DNA of 64,000 bases from Lineus longissimus (lineage: Eukaryota > Nemertea > Pilidiophora > Heteronemertea > Lineidae), in NCBI RefSeq assembly GCF_910592395.1, contig NC_088308.1:23883501-23947500 (forward strand), written 5' to 3'. The notes under the pieces are model-generated. The model made no database searches. It was not told where the DNA came from and saw only the letters and a program-made list of their open reading frames with translations. A program made the position numbers and the translations under genes. Below are positions 50,659 to 64,000 of the stretch, one piece after another; within the stretch, counting starts at the first letter, position 1; each line of letters begins with the position of its first letter.

Positions 50659-53600
50659 CAAATGTGTTAGGCAACACACTCAAGACATGCATGCAACAGG
50701 TTCTTCTAGTCAATGCTACACCAGATGGGTACCCTGCAGCTGTAAATGGAGAAATAATTCCTTACAGCAACCTGGATCACCAGATAATGAAAATATCGAA
50801 AAATACCACATTTGTTAGCTGATTTCATAGTGAATTTATCTTGGTGTTTTTCGCAGCCGATTGCCATGACATTTACTAAAGATGCTTGAAGCCCCGATAG
50901 TAGGGTGGAAGGTTCCTGGAGAGTTGCAAAAGCAAAACAACAGTCTTCTTTAGAAAACACGTGCTTTCAGAAAAGCTTTGGTTCATCCATTGAGTTTGTT
51001 TAGAGCCATCACTAATTTCACTGCCGTTAATGAGCATCTACCAAATACTGACAACAAGCACATACCGGTACCTAATCTAATCGCTAATTTATCAAATCAC
51101 ACTCAAACCTTAGCTGCAATCAGACAGGACATAATTGGCTAAGAATTTGATGCAGCCATCAAGGGCATTAATTAGCAATGATCAAGATGATTCGGGTCAT
51201 TTCCGTGCCCGATGCCATCTGCAGCTGCCGGTATAGCATCATGTATTGATCTTTGGTCATGTTGATGGCCATTTTGGTATAATTGGAGATAAATGGATGT
51301 TTGTCATGTAACCAGCGCAACTGTCCATCTCAGAGTCAAGTTGGCGTGGGTCTGACGTATCTTTTACAATAGCAGCTGGTATTGCCATGGGGCTTTTAGT
51401 AAATGCTTGAGGCTATTCTTTGGACCTGTTTCTCGTATGTTTGTGAGAAGAGAGAGTGTGGAGACATGAAGAGAATAATTTTCGTTCGTAAAACACCTTA
51501 CTGTAGTCACCTTAACTTACAAGGTCAAATGCAGTATTTATATTGTCTTTGAAAACACTCTTACACCACAAGTCACCATAGATAGAAGATGTCTTGATGT
51601 AAAGATCCTTATTGAAATTGGCAACCAAGAGTCTTTCAAGTCCTTGCTACAACTTTGCTACAACTCGCACTGTCCTGAAAGCAGTGCCGAGAGCTTGAAA
51701 TGAGAACCATTCAATTTCAACAGAAGGCCGAATGTACTGATATTTTGTCGTTAGAATTGCCTATCCCAAACGGCACAACCTATTATTTTCTAACATAGCC
51801 TAATCGATCCCTCTACCCGCTTCCTTGATCTGCTGCCCTGCATTTCCCCACACTTTGAAGTACGGTATGCGTTCGGACCATTAACACTACATATGTACAT
51901 CTACAAGACTCTGATGAGACGGCAACCACCTGTAGATTCCCAAACCAGTTGCCCAGATTGTTTGAATTTACCAGATTGTTGGTCTAGTGTTCATCATAAG
52001 AAGCTTGGAACTCGAGTCGCCATCCCTGGGTTAGGTACCAAATTTCCGAGAGATTATGTCAAAAGTGTTCAACAATGTAACGTTTAATCTTATAAAGCTT
52101 TCTCTTTCCTTTAACTCCTTTACAGTAATGAAAAACGGACTAACAGTCTCAGTTTTTTTGGGTCTTCTGTGATAAAAATGTTTTACTGGTCCAACTAACT
52201 GATCAATTTTCAAGATTTTTAACTGTGGGTTAAAGTTTAAAGGGAGCTATCTACCAGTCATTGACAAGCACCCAAACGTGGAGAAGTGATTCCATTGCTC
52301 TATCTTCTAGATGCCAGTATCACATGGACTTGCTGTTGGATAAGTTGTCCTTGGAAATCAGAAGGCTAAAATTAGCTTAAGCCATTGCCAGTATCCTGAT
52401 CATGGCTACAACAATGATCAGTCTCTGGGCTAATGAGAAATCTATTTGTTTTAGGTGTTTGGTCCCCTGGGTGAACCAGTAATGAATAGACTTAGGACAG
52501 ACACGCTGGCTGGACAACATTTATCTTGGTGGCCAATATCTACCAGCAGTCATTAGTGCATCAGTTGCTACAGCCATTCTCATTAGCAGGTTGGTCAATA
52601 AGTAATGAGGTATTCCAGGATTTCTGGGTCCAGAGTTACTAAAGTACATTTAACAAGAACATGTATATGTAACAAGCTTGGTAGCTTAAACTGGGTATCA
52701 TTTGAATCACTTTCAAAGAGGAATCATCTGTACTAACCATCTGTTTCTGTCTCTCATTCAGTCCCCAAATCGCATGGTTCGTATACAAATCTTAGATATC
52801 ATCGCCAACAAATAGTGATCTTCCTGACTTTATTATTGGGTTATCAATTTTCGCCCTCAAGATATTGGTCAATTTCTCGACCTTTGCGACGGGAGTCTGC
52901 TATGGACGGAATGCTGAAACAATGCTATCAGTTTTATCGCATTCTGTTGTGCATGAGAATTCACTTCCGTAAGACCAGGCTACCAATTTATCTGGTAAGG
53001 CCGGAAGGTACATATTGCTTGGTTCACAGAGTCTTGCCCATTTGCTTTGGCACATTTTGGCTCAAAGATTTAACATATCTGGTGCAATTACATGTAGCAT
53101 CCCTGCAGCACTGATTTTGATGGTCTCGGATTGACGCCCCGGAGAGCAGAACTTAGGGATGATAGTGTACACATACATGTACTTGTACTATTCTGAAACA
53201 AGAACCCTGAAGATATTATAAAATTGTCCTACCTTCATCGACCTATTGTGTGCCTTTGTTCAAGATACGGATCGTATATATTCGGTGGTCCTAATTCCTC
53301 AGATTGAGGCTGCAAAGAAAATGTGATAGCCACGGTTATTGATTGGTGTAGGGAATAGACGCAGTTAATCTGCAGTTGTTTGGAATTCGAAAGGGATTAT
53401 GTTACAGAGATTGGGTCAAAATAGATTGGAGGAATCGATGGGTGTAGACAGGGTCGGTTTGGTGATCTGGGTTCAAGGATGCTTCGTATATTTTTCTTGT
53501 TCATCTAAAGGCATCCTGACTCCCAGTGTTTTAGATCATGCTATTCTCCCTCAGGAACATACCAGGATGGCTTTCAGTCCTTGTGACCGTGATTCTGGTC

Positions 53601-54348
53601 AATAAATACACAGGTGGCTTCTTTTGGCAAGTTCAAGTCAAGAATGGACTGTCTAGATTGGATCTAGAGGAGTTAAGGAGAGGCAACAAGCAGGGGGAGG
53701 CCGGTCACACAACTATATAAGGTTGTATACAGTATTGCATACACAACACTATTGACGTGTTGCTGAAACAAGGTGACACCACCATAAAAAAATCTGTAGC
53801 AACAAATCTAACGTCATCTGGTTATCGCTAATATGAAGCTGGAAATTTCTATTTTGGTCACCGGTAAATACTATACCTGCAATTATTTGATAGGCTGCTA
53901 TAGAATGGAGTAAATAGCTCGGAGATTGTGATTGAGCTAATTAGAATCTGATAGTGGATTAACAACTGTTGAGATGAATCTATGGCAACAATGTGAGATT
54001 CTGCGGCATATATTGGATGGGAATTAATTTCAGGAGATTCGTTGTCAGGATGAGGGAGGGTAAGAATGAGGCGTGGTCGCTATTTGATTAACACTATAGG
54101 CACTGGTTTGTCTCGATGAAGAACAGTCTAGAGACATTTCTTGCCAATGGATGCCCATGATTTGCTTGCCTAATATGGGCTTGATTTTCACTATCATCAT
54201 GCCACCATGAAGTTGAAACAGGTGAAAAAAACAGTGATGCATTTGCTGAAATAAGCATAGTCTAGCTTATTTCATAAAGATCTTGACGTGTTAAGCTGAT
54301 TTTGGTGCAGGGTTATGGTGGCGCCATTTGCCAATCTCTGCAAAATAA

Positions 54349-54362
54349 CGTTGGCGCCAACG
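54349..54362. promoter_or_regulatory. 14-bp GGCGCC-centred palindrome
   Basis: CGTTGGCGCCAACG is a perfect palindrome. A second GGTGGCGCCAT lies about 30 bp upstream. TTGGCGCCAA is an E2F-like form. The function is unknown. Confidence 0.3.
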
Positions 54363-55465
54363 GACAGAAAACCTGTCAAGAAATGTAATGGAAACTACTT
54401 AGTCTTCTTTTCAACAGAGCGATAACCTCATAAATCTACAGTAAATCTAGGTGATTATATCATGATCTAGTCATTTTGTCTTTTTTTCTCCAACAACTCA
54501 TTATCCGCGTTAATCTCAGGGATTAACTCTATGTTCTAAAGAATCCCTCTGTTGACAAATCACTAATCCTTTGGCTCCAGCAAAACTATGTCACAGCAGG
54601 AAAAAAGACCAAGTTAAGCCGCAATTACTTATAAAGGATGTTCTTAGTATACTAAGAGAATATAAAGGAAGATACATAAGGTTTTTCTTGAGGAAATGAC
54701 TGAGACAAAAAGGTGATTGATCATTGTTTGTGGGAAAGATGGAGGAGCCAGTCAATGGAAGGCTTTAACTTCGAGTTCTAGTGGATATGACAAGAGACTG
54801 GTTGTCTCCAATAAGTAAATCACAAAAACTGTTTACAATGAGAAATTACTGAGTGAATTACATGTAGTTTTTGTACGTACTTGCATCGAATAGAGTAATT
54901 AATCAAATTTATTAATCACAATTAATTCAATCAAGTAAAAAGTGATGTGAAAAGAAAGTACTTCTCACTGTTTTTTTTCTGATAAAATAAAAATCTGATT
55001 CACACACTATCTGTAGGCTGTTGAATCATTTGCTGTTAGCAATCCCAATGTGAGGTTCGATGGTTTCAAGACCTCCCCATGTTTGAAATAAATCATGGTG
55101 CCAGATTGTCGAAAGAGTCATTTCTTGATCTCTTATTCAGTGAAATTAAGAATCTGATATGATTTTTTGTCTTTCTGTACAAGAAGTTGCTGCAACCTAC
55201 CCCATTCTGCCATATTTCACGTCGGTTGTTAATTTAAATTCTGTTACTTAATTGTATACTCTTCCATTTTCCACTGTGTCTAAATCACTGGAGCATTAAT
55301 TGTCCTGTCGATTACAGACTGTGGCGCCAGAATGTCTGGAATCTTCCTACCTGATCCAGCCTTTCAGCATCAAATTCACCATTTACCTCAAGAGAGGCAT
55401 TAAAGCAATGGTGTCTCGCTTGGCGTTGTGCTTCGGCAATATCAAATAGTTATTTTTTTAATGTT

Positions 55466-55625
55466 TTCATTTTGAGTAGAAAAAAAAACCAGTGAAAAAT
55501 TTTTTGGACTTAGACATTTTTTCAGGATCAGGATTAGAGTTAGCAGAAAAAATATTCAAAATTCGGAAAAATTTTCAGAGTCAAAAAAGTTTTGGAACTG
55601 ATTTTGTTGCTTCATTTTGAGTAGA
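55466..55625. repeat. 15-bp direct repeat bounding a 130-bp A-rich segment
   Basis: TTCATTTTGAGTAGA occurs at 55466-55480 and 55611-55625 without a mismatch. The enclosed 130 bp begins with a run of A. It could be a target-site duplication around a small insertion, or a chance local duplication. Confidence 0.5.
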
Positions 55626-58600
55626 GAGCAGTATAACCCCCAGATCACACCTTCATAAGTAGGTTATTTGATACCGGTCTCCACTTTCTTCACATCATCA
55701 GCTATCCTTAGCTTCGCCAGACTATCCCCAAGATCATGCCATCATGTTAAACGATCCAATTGATATCTTACACTTGGTAGAGCATTACCCTTTTGAGGAA
55801 CAGTTAGTCATGTAGAACATTTATAATTGTCAATTTAGCTCACTTGTCGTATTGGTCATCTCTGACATTTCTTGGAAGCTTCCTCGACAGCCACATCTCT
55901 GTGTCTTGACAAGTGATAATGGTGTGGTTATTTTTTTCCTTCTACAGGATGCCCCTCCTTCAGTGAACTTTATTGACAAAATCTTCAGTGCATCGCATGG
56001 TCTTGCAATACCAAAAATTCTGCCACCCAATCAATACTGCCCTTGAAAAGTGATCCTAGATCTGTAGGGATCTCTCCCGAGAACTGATACAAAATCCTGC
56101 CCCAATGATTCCTGACCCGTGGACGTCGTCAGTTCCATGACCAGAGGCATGTCATTTCCCTTTAGTAATTTATCTCAGTTCATGCAGGTGAGATGTTGCT
56201 CTGGGAATCATGTTTACAGGTTTTTTCATGCTTTCTGCCATTAATGCTGTCCAAACAGGTAATGGTGGCGGGAGCAGGTGGATTAAGCTTCCAGTTTCTG
56301 GCCGGTAATCTAACATTCGTGGCTATTTGCGGTCGGATGTGAGTAGCTTTTTCTCCCAGGCAAACAGGTGGTAGCGCTTCCTTGCGATAAGTCGCTAATG
56401 GGCTTTAAATTACTTGCAGCAAAAAGGCAAAGTGGGTTTGCAAACAGCACCATTGCTGTATTTACATGTGTATTGTTTGGTCATTATTGTTTAAGATATC
56501 AGAATTCCCTTGCTTCTGGATGAAAAAAGCAAATTCTTTGCTCCGGAAGGCTGAACAGGTGGTTTGCTTCCTGCAGATTGTTCGGTGATGGGTTTTAAAT
56601 TTCATCATACACAAAACAGTTTAGCGTGTCGATTATGACTTTTGCACTGTTTTAGTTGAATTGTTAGGTAAAATCCATCAGGAGGCGCATCTTTAATTGA
56701 AACTCGAAAGAAAAAACTTCACACCCCATCTTCAATTTGATTGTTTTGATGGACAATGCTGTCCTAATTTGATAGTGGTCCATTTGGCCTCTGTGTTTTC
56801 TCTTGTGCCTTATCAGTCACCATCCTCTAGTCCCATTTATCAAATTAAGATAATCCTTGACTCTACAGAGACAACACTACTTCCAGACCAATTTTAACTT
56901 TTAGCCGTGTCCTTTGTTCCTATTACCCCAGATTGCCCCCTGAGTAATCAGTTATCCTTTCTAACTCAAATAAGCGGGATATTGGGAAAGGTGAGGTGGA
57001 CCAACTGGGAGGCTAATAGACCTTTTGTTGGTAAAGATACAGGATGTCCTTGGGAGGGTTGGGGAGTTTCAATTACCGCCACCATCGCCTGCATGTGTGC
57101 GTCCACAGTATAGGAGTTTTGCATGTGAAATTCATTGGGGTGAGAGCTTTTGTCTGACCACTTGATATTTCAGGTAATGGTATATCATGTTTCTAAAAGC
57201 TAAGTAGTGTAAATGGTGAAATGACTCCATTCTTTTCGAAAAACCTGGGAATTAAGGTGTCAAAAAGGCAATGTATGGAAATTTAGGGAGAAAAAATTGG
57301 AACGCCTGGTGCTTCACAGCAACATTGACAGTCACTTCCGAAGCTTTCACAGCAATCTTGAGTGAATCATGTGAACATGTCTAATATGATTAGCTCCTTG
57401 ACCATCATCAGTCTATTTTGTTGCAAAGGTGAACTTTTATCCTCTACCAATACCTTTGAAAAAGCCAAAATTGACTAATAGTCTCATTCACCTTGTTGAT
57501 ACATTCACCAATTCATCTTGTATCATCCACCATTATAAACAAACCCATGACTTAAAATGGTTGTCTCTCCTATGTTATTGCTTCTGTACATCTCCAATAA
57601 AGAATGCGAGACCAAAAAAACAACAGATATCTTGCTTTCCTTCTCCTCTGTGAACAGTTGTTTGAAAACATGCGTGAAGACAGGCTGGTTGTTCTGAACT
57701 TCATTCATAATACAATACTTCCTTGCACTCGCTGGCATGTTTCTTATGTTGCACATGCAGCCCCTTGAGAATAAGCTACTCTCCATTACCATCACTCTTC
57801 CAAGTCCTGAATGTGTTTGACAATGACTAAATGGTGCGAAACCTCTCATATCACCCAAGAAAAAAAACGATTATTGACCGCCAACTGTTGCATGTGACAA
57901 CTTCGCTTATTATATTGCTCTTCGTCACTTTTTGGAAGGCGGAAGTGCATGTTTGAAACTCTTAAAATTCTGCTTCTCGGTAGCGGGTGAGCAAATTGGT
58001 GGTGACTCATGAAGTTTCACAACTTTTCCTAAGGTTATTTTTGTTAAAAAAAGCATTGACATTCCACTGTCTGGTTATTGGCACTCTTAAGAAGTGATGA
58101 TAACTGTTTCACTTTTGCTGATTTGGTGACATACGTTCTTTAACCTCATATAGAGAAATGTTATAGTCTTCTAAGCGTTTATCGGTTTTTTAAACCAAAA
58201 AAGAAAAACAATAATCATAGTTCTTTAAGAGTGTTTTTGTTGAGGGATATGGGATATACGTTGCTACCAACCTGCAGCAGATCACTCAACGAGCAAAATT
58301 TCATCTCCAATGAGCTTAAGACAGACGTCTTAGAACATCTTATAGAAGTTTAAATTAATTTGGCCAACTTTGCTCGAAATTCATAAGCGGATATTTGTTC
58401 AGTCTGTTGTACAAATATCATGAGCAGATCATGAAACGAGAAGCAATCGAATTACCCTGCGTACACTTGGGTAGAACATAATAACGCTGCTACTATTGCA
58501 TTGTGTTAGATCCTCCTCTAATCCATACGTTCATGGTCCATCTGTATGTATGGTTGTCAACAATTGCTTATTGTCATGCTAAGAAATTGGATGGAAGCGC

Positions 58601-59271
58601 CAAACAATAGGATGGCGTGTGGGGAAATGGAGCCAGACGTACAGGATATGGCGAGTATCTAAGAAATAACGGCTTTATATTAGCGGAACAATGGAGTCGA
58701 TAACTGAGCAACAATTAGTTATTAAATGGTCGGCTATTGGTTCCGGGTGAGCTGTGGTTTCTTGTTTTCCATTAACCAGTCCTTGGTTAAATTCTTGCCT
58801 TAAGTTATGGTAGGGGCCCACCGGTGCCGGGGAGGGATTCAAGGTTTAGTTTGGCATAAACTAAAGTTGGGAAGAAAAATGCCTGTTCTTGATACGTGTC
58901 GTAATCTGATCACAAGGTGGCCTTGAAAACCCTCCCGTTCCTTTCCTCGCGCCACTTATTAATATCACTCCCCTTGCCAATCTTTTCCACGTGACAAATG
59001 AACCATTAAGACTCACACACAATATTGCGATGGTCTCGGGCAGCACTATTTTACTAAGATTAATTTCAGAAGAAAAAGATCCCACAGAGATTTCTTCATA
59101 CAATATCAATTCTTACCCGGAGTAATCAAAGACTACGGAAGATGTGTTTTTTTCTCTGGTCTAATCAACCGTAAACATCCTGATGCCTCCATTGTCTCTG
59201 GGCCATTCTTCATCATTGCAATTCTCTCAGCGCAACAGGTGCCCTATATCAAAGTCTGCTGCATGTCACCC

Positions 59272-59605
59272 TGGCTGCAACTTGCTGTACATCCGAGATA
59301 AAACTCTGTGCAATGATGTGTAGAAGATTTGTCAAGCTCTTGTGGAGTTGTTGTCCACTCCATGCTATTCTGTCTGCAGCCTACTGTGCATCGAAGGTAG
59401 AATTGTGTACGTAGCAGTGTAGAAGATTCATCAAGCTCTTGTTGAATTGAATGGAGTAGGTTCTTGTCCACTTATTATATTCTGGCTGCAGTTTACTGTA
59501 CATGTACATCGAAAGAAAAACTATGTACATTGGTGTGTAGAAGATTTCTCAGCTCTTGTTGAAATGAACGTAATAAGTTCTTGCGCCATCTACAAGTATC
59601 AATTC
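59272..59605. repeat. Three diverged tandem copies of a 99-120-bp unit
   Basis: Copies start at about 59272, 59371 and 59483. Each carries CTGCA near its start, then ACTGT or GCTGT with a CATC, GTGTAGAAGATT, CAGCTCTTG or CAAGCTCTTG, and TTCTTG or TTGTCC towards the end. In addition, TATCAATTCT with AGTAATCAAAG occurs both before the array (about 59104-59132) and after it (about 59596-59622), so the whole block may lie between copies of its own flank. Confidence 0.7.
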
Positions 59606-62600
59606 TGTCCTTGAGTAATCAAAGGATGCAATATCGAAGCGTGATAAATGATTGCCTGAAGAGCAACACTTTCTCCAGTTCAGACAGCAACAACAGTTAC
59701 GATGCTTTTGGTTAGGAAAAAAGAAATAGATGATCCATTAAGAACACAAATTGAGAAATGGACAGTCTTGATCATCTAAATCACTTGAACTATGATGTAC
59801 TTATTTCCACAAGAGGCACAGTTGTTGATATACCTTTTCTAAAATTGACTGTTGACTCAGCATGCAGCAGGCTTTGTGACTGTCTTTCTTTTCCATTGCA
59901 ATGACATCCTATATGCATAAGGGAGCACTGTTCTCTAGAGAAAAAGATTCAATTTTGACAATACACATAAAATAGGCACGAATCAAACATTTCCAAGCTT
60001 TTGCTTAAAAACTATTCCCAAGTTTCCAGCAGAATATTTCGATTCGCTAACAAAAGTATATTCCTACCTGCGTACACCCAGTCCTTGCATCCAGTCGGCG
60101 TTTCGTATTTCTGCACATATTCAAACTTTTTATCGAAAAGTGTTGCACAGGGAATATTTACGCTAATAATGCAAACAAATACGTTTTTATTTACTTGTCA
60201 AAGGAAAAATGATATGTTGTAACTCCTTGTGGTATTGGCCAGAACACATCAACACTGCGAACAATTGCATATAAAACCACTATCAGATGTCATACCATTC
60301 CCGTCGGTTACCGTAACTACCGGCTACCTCAACCACCACCAGAAAAGCAATACTTTGAGCATCCACAAGGGTATTGCTTTCGACGAGGAAAAATACGATT
60401 TGTTGCTCTTCTATAAGCTCCGATTTTACTCAACTCATTGTCACTGTCACATTCAGCATGCTATTGAATTCAATGTTATCGGATCTTCTCTGGGAATGCT
60501 CCTAAATGTTGCTAGAAGATGTTTTTTGTCGCTGAAGTGTTAATTTCATCTCCATCATGCCTTGTATTCATTTGGTTTGGTTGTGCAGTGCCTTTTTCTC
60601 GTGAAATGGACTTTTTGAATATTCAGAAACCCTGACACCGGATTTCAATAAACTGGTCTATCCATCAATGATCCTAATCATTTGATTGAGAACGTGTGCT
60701 TCAAACCTATCGATAGCCTATGATGATTATCGTAACCATCTGGTAATAATGCAGGACAGCATCTGTGATCTTCCAACCAAAGGTGGCCCTTTCTGCTTGA
60801 CCGTTCAGGCGGATTAACAAATTTCCTATAAATGGCCACAATTTGTGACATTCAGACTGTGGCTGAGATCTGAGGGAATTGAATCTTGTGAGATAATCAA
60901 CAACATTCTTACTGGTGGAATTCGATCAACAGATATTGCATAGACTAATTCCGCTGGTTAACCCTTTAGTGTCAAGATGGTATCAGAAGACAAATTTTCA
61001 TCGAGCTCTGTCTGTCGAGTCTCTGTTTGGAGCCCTGTGGAGAATGACCTGGCCCGAGGATCAAATGTCGCGAAGAAACAGTGGAGAACGGATGAAAACC
61101 TTAAGGCCACAGCTGGATGCATGGCATCAAAAACACTTTGAAAACAAAGGCTGCTACATCAGCAGAATTGAATATCAATATTTAGTGTAAAAAAACATTG
61201 CATAGAACAATCATCAATAAATTGGTTTAATCAGTGAAAAACTGTCAAAAACCCTGTAAAACCAATACCCGGTAATATTTCGATTGACTTGTTTATATTT
61301 GCATAATATAGTTTGGCATTTTATCGTGAATATTCGAGAAGTGCTGTACATATTAAATATGAGTTTGCTTTAAATAGCACCAGTAGTCTATAAGCATTTG
61401 CAATAAGCTATAGTCAGTTATGCATTTCCGATATTATTTGATATTGTTTTTTCAAAGGGCAGAAAGGAGTCATTGATGATCCAAAACGATTCTCAAGTAA
61501 ATATGAAAGGTTTGTGTTATCCAGGTTGCTTGCATCGGGTATATCTGTCCTTTTGAATCATACATTTTTCTACTGCTGATATCAAAACGCCCTTTCTCAT
61601 GACTGACCTTGCCTTTAATGATAGGCAAGTCTTAAAGAACTGCATGTATCTCATTTTGAATGCTCTTTGTCTTGGTCAAGAATAAACTAGTCTTGGAAAG
61701 AAAATGAAGCGATTATCTCTGGTGATCTCGTATTCTGTTTGTCCTGAAAAATATGGGACGCACAACTGAATCTTGCAAGCTCATTTTGGTAAGATGCACG
61801 AAAGCATCCAATCATGCTGAAAAACTTAACAACTTTATTTCTTACCAAACTTTTTTCAGTTGTGTGTCCTTTGATTTCAGTATTGTCTTTGAGCATGAAA
61901 TTTAAGAAGCAATCCTGAAATCCTCTAATAAGAAATTGATAGTAACAAGAAAGGCAGACTTACTCTATCTGACATCAACTTTATCTTCTAGACTTTTGTT
62001 AAGTTGATCACCTGTTTCTCCTATTCATGCGATGATAATGACAGTTGAAATTTGATCATTAACCAAAGTTCGTTAAACTGATTTGTCGCTTATCTTCTGG
62101 AAAGCTGTAATAATGTCATATCAATTGAAAATTGCCATACATATACTGATGGCATAACTTCCCAATGTCATCTTGGATTTTACGGCAGATGCATTTGGAG
62201 TTTGATTTATTTGTGGTTCACACGAAAATAATCTTTCTGTTTTGAACATTTTATGTTGTAATCTGTCATGTCATTTCAGTCATTTTGGAGTGTAATTTGT
62301 AGAAGAAAGATACTACAATATTATTCTGCTGCCAAGGTAATCCATCAAAGATTTTCTGCCAGGGCCAAGCACAGCCAGTGGACCAGGATATGTAGGTCAG
62401 AACATGCCAACTGCTTCTCTGAGCCCTTCACTGTGTCAATCAATGATGAAGTGGTGATTTCAATCAGTCACCAGCAGTTCTGATCTAACTCTCCTTATAC
62501 CCATGAGGACATGATCTCTTCCACCCAGTTGGAGATGTAGCACCAGGAACAAGGACGGTACTCAGGATTAGCAGTCGGATGGACAACTGGAATGAAGTCA

Positions 62601-64000
62601 CTCAGTAGGGAGCATCTCAAAACAAAGCAGAATGATGAAGCTTCAATATTTTAAGAAGACAACGTTTTGATGAAGCTGATGCCCCCCACCCCCAACCCCT
62701 ACATCCCAGGCGAGAATGCTTTGTCTATTTTGCTTCAACATATTTCGAGATGCTCCCTAAATTGCTCGCTCTTTTTATTGCTCCTCGACACAATCAGATT
62801 TCTGTTTTGGATGGCCAGAGCCGTTGTAATTTGGCTGAGAGGATCGTTTCATGTTGCTGGCATATACAATAACTGATGTTTATGATGAGCATCTCTTTGC
62901 AAATGGTCTCTTATCTATTACGATACTACATGCTGTGCAGAGGGCAAATGAGGGTGGCATTGTTTGGTTTTAGCCAGACAGTCTCAGAAATGGAGATTGA
63001 CCATTAATCAGTGAGTGGAAACTTGTGGTACTTGTCAGAGAACATCCTGAGATACAGGTATTTGATACCCCCTCTATCTTATACAAAAAAATATCGTGAG
63101 GCGGAGTATATTTATAACCACTGGGTTATGTCAGGATGGTCAGAGAATGGCAACTTGGCTGTCGTTATTGATCCAAAGTGGTACGTATATGCTTCTTGGA
63201 TATGTGTAAGAATGGACCAAGTTCCTGAGAGAGGACCAGCACTTACACTGAGTGAAAATGGATACTAAGCTCAAAGACAGGCTTTTTTCAACATGGCGTA
63301 TTGAGAGATGATCCAGCAATCCTTGTCTGATCATAGTGTGACAATCAATAATCTTCTAGCTGTAGTTGTATGGCCGGCAAATCCAAAGTCATTTCTTTTC
63401 TTGCATTATCACAACAAATTCAATTGTGTGGCAAATTGACCATACATGATTTGCTAGGTAGAAGCTGATTGGGGCTAATGGACTTGGAATGCTGTTTGCA
63501 GGACAAGGACGGTCACTGGGATGGGGTAACCATGGTGCAGTGTGGAGGGGATGGGTCCATTGTTTTCATGGAGGACCGTCAACTTGGGGTATTTTCAGTA
63601 TTTCCTGTTAGGGATAAATACACTAATGTCAACACCTTGTTCACTATTAAACGTATCAACACAGGACAGGGCTCAAAGGGGCATTCTAAAATGAGGCTTT
63701 CCTTACAAGTTCCATTTGAACATGCATTTCTAGGCATACAAGATATTCAAGACACCCTGTTTCAATGCATCTCTGAAAACAAGCAACGCGAAATCCGTCA
63801 TCAGAATACCACCTCTTTCTCGTTCGCATTCTCAGATCAAAATATGAACTACTCTAATATCGTATCGCTTTATCACTTCAAGTCGCATGCATCGAATGCT
63901 CCCCTATACAAAGAAGATTCCTGACAAAAATTCAGCAGCAGAAGACATGAGATAAGATGAGGAAAAAAACTCTCAACCCGATCTGTGTATCTATTGATAA

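Larger units (their letters stand above)
15836..64000 (+). other. SDR42E1 intron, at least 48 kb, running off the window
   Basis: After the exon 3 donor, no plus-strand exon with SDR42E content (VYTST, YSRTK, GIYGPGE or FVHVDN blocks) was found in this stretch when read by eye. Stretches not covered by the repeat entries below (17031-18420, 19081-20407, 20477-22624, 22745-24147, 24224-33404, 33477-35511, 35951-46969, 47151-54348, 54363-55465, 55626-59100 and 59641-64000) hold only unrecognised AT-rich sequence with ORFs of chance-like length. A nested gene or a missed short exon cannot be excluded. Confidence 0.6.

Overview
This is AT-rich nuclear DNA from an animal. Coding sequence is sparse and split by GT-AG introns, and most of the window is intron. 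Two conserved metazoan genes can be read with confidence. The presence of SDR42E1 and STPG2, introns of 10 kb to over 48 kb, many short diverged tandem repeats and a tRNA-derived SINE suggest a marine invertebrate (lophotrochozoan or invertebrate deuterostome). The sequence alone does not settle the phylum.

Layout. (1) From 1485 to 4109 on the minus strand are seven phase-consistent exons of STPG2, a sperm-tail PG-rich (SHIPPO) repeat protein. They give the first 353 residues plus a split codon; the 3' end lies left of the window. (2) From 4125 to 5278 is a head-to-head intergenic region. Both genes have an acceptor just upstream of the start codon, so both have an unseen leader exon here. 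A YY1-type AAGATGGCGG element lies on the plus strand. (3) From 5285 to 15835 on the plus strand are three coding exons of an SDR42E1-type extended short-chain dehydrogenase, giving residues 1-111: the complete nucleotide-binding entry and the ASYGMSGREQ motif. The catalytic half and membrane tail are not in the window. (4) From 15836 to 64000, about 48 kb, appears to be intron of that gene, because no further SDR exon could be found.

The intronic DNA holds small structured repeats. The clearest is a four-copy higher-order tandem array at 18421-18913, followed by a cluster of CCATGG palindromes bounded by inverted repeats. Others are a long perfect inverted repeat (22625-22744), a tandemly duplicated roughly 300-bp unit (16449-17030), a tRNA-Met-like SINE (about 46970-47150), a three-unit roughly 110-bp tandem repeat (59272-59605), several minisatellites and a few isolated palindromes resembling transcription-factor sites. 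A weak candidate for a nested minus-strand gene end lies at 10617-10964. No bacterial, plasmid, phage or CRISPR features are seen.

The two genes share a region but not an obvious pathway: STPG2 belongs to a ciliary/flagellar family and SDR42E1 to a sterol/steroid oxidoreductase family. Their link is probably only a shared promoter region.
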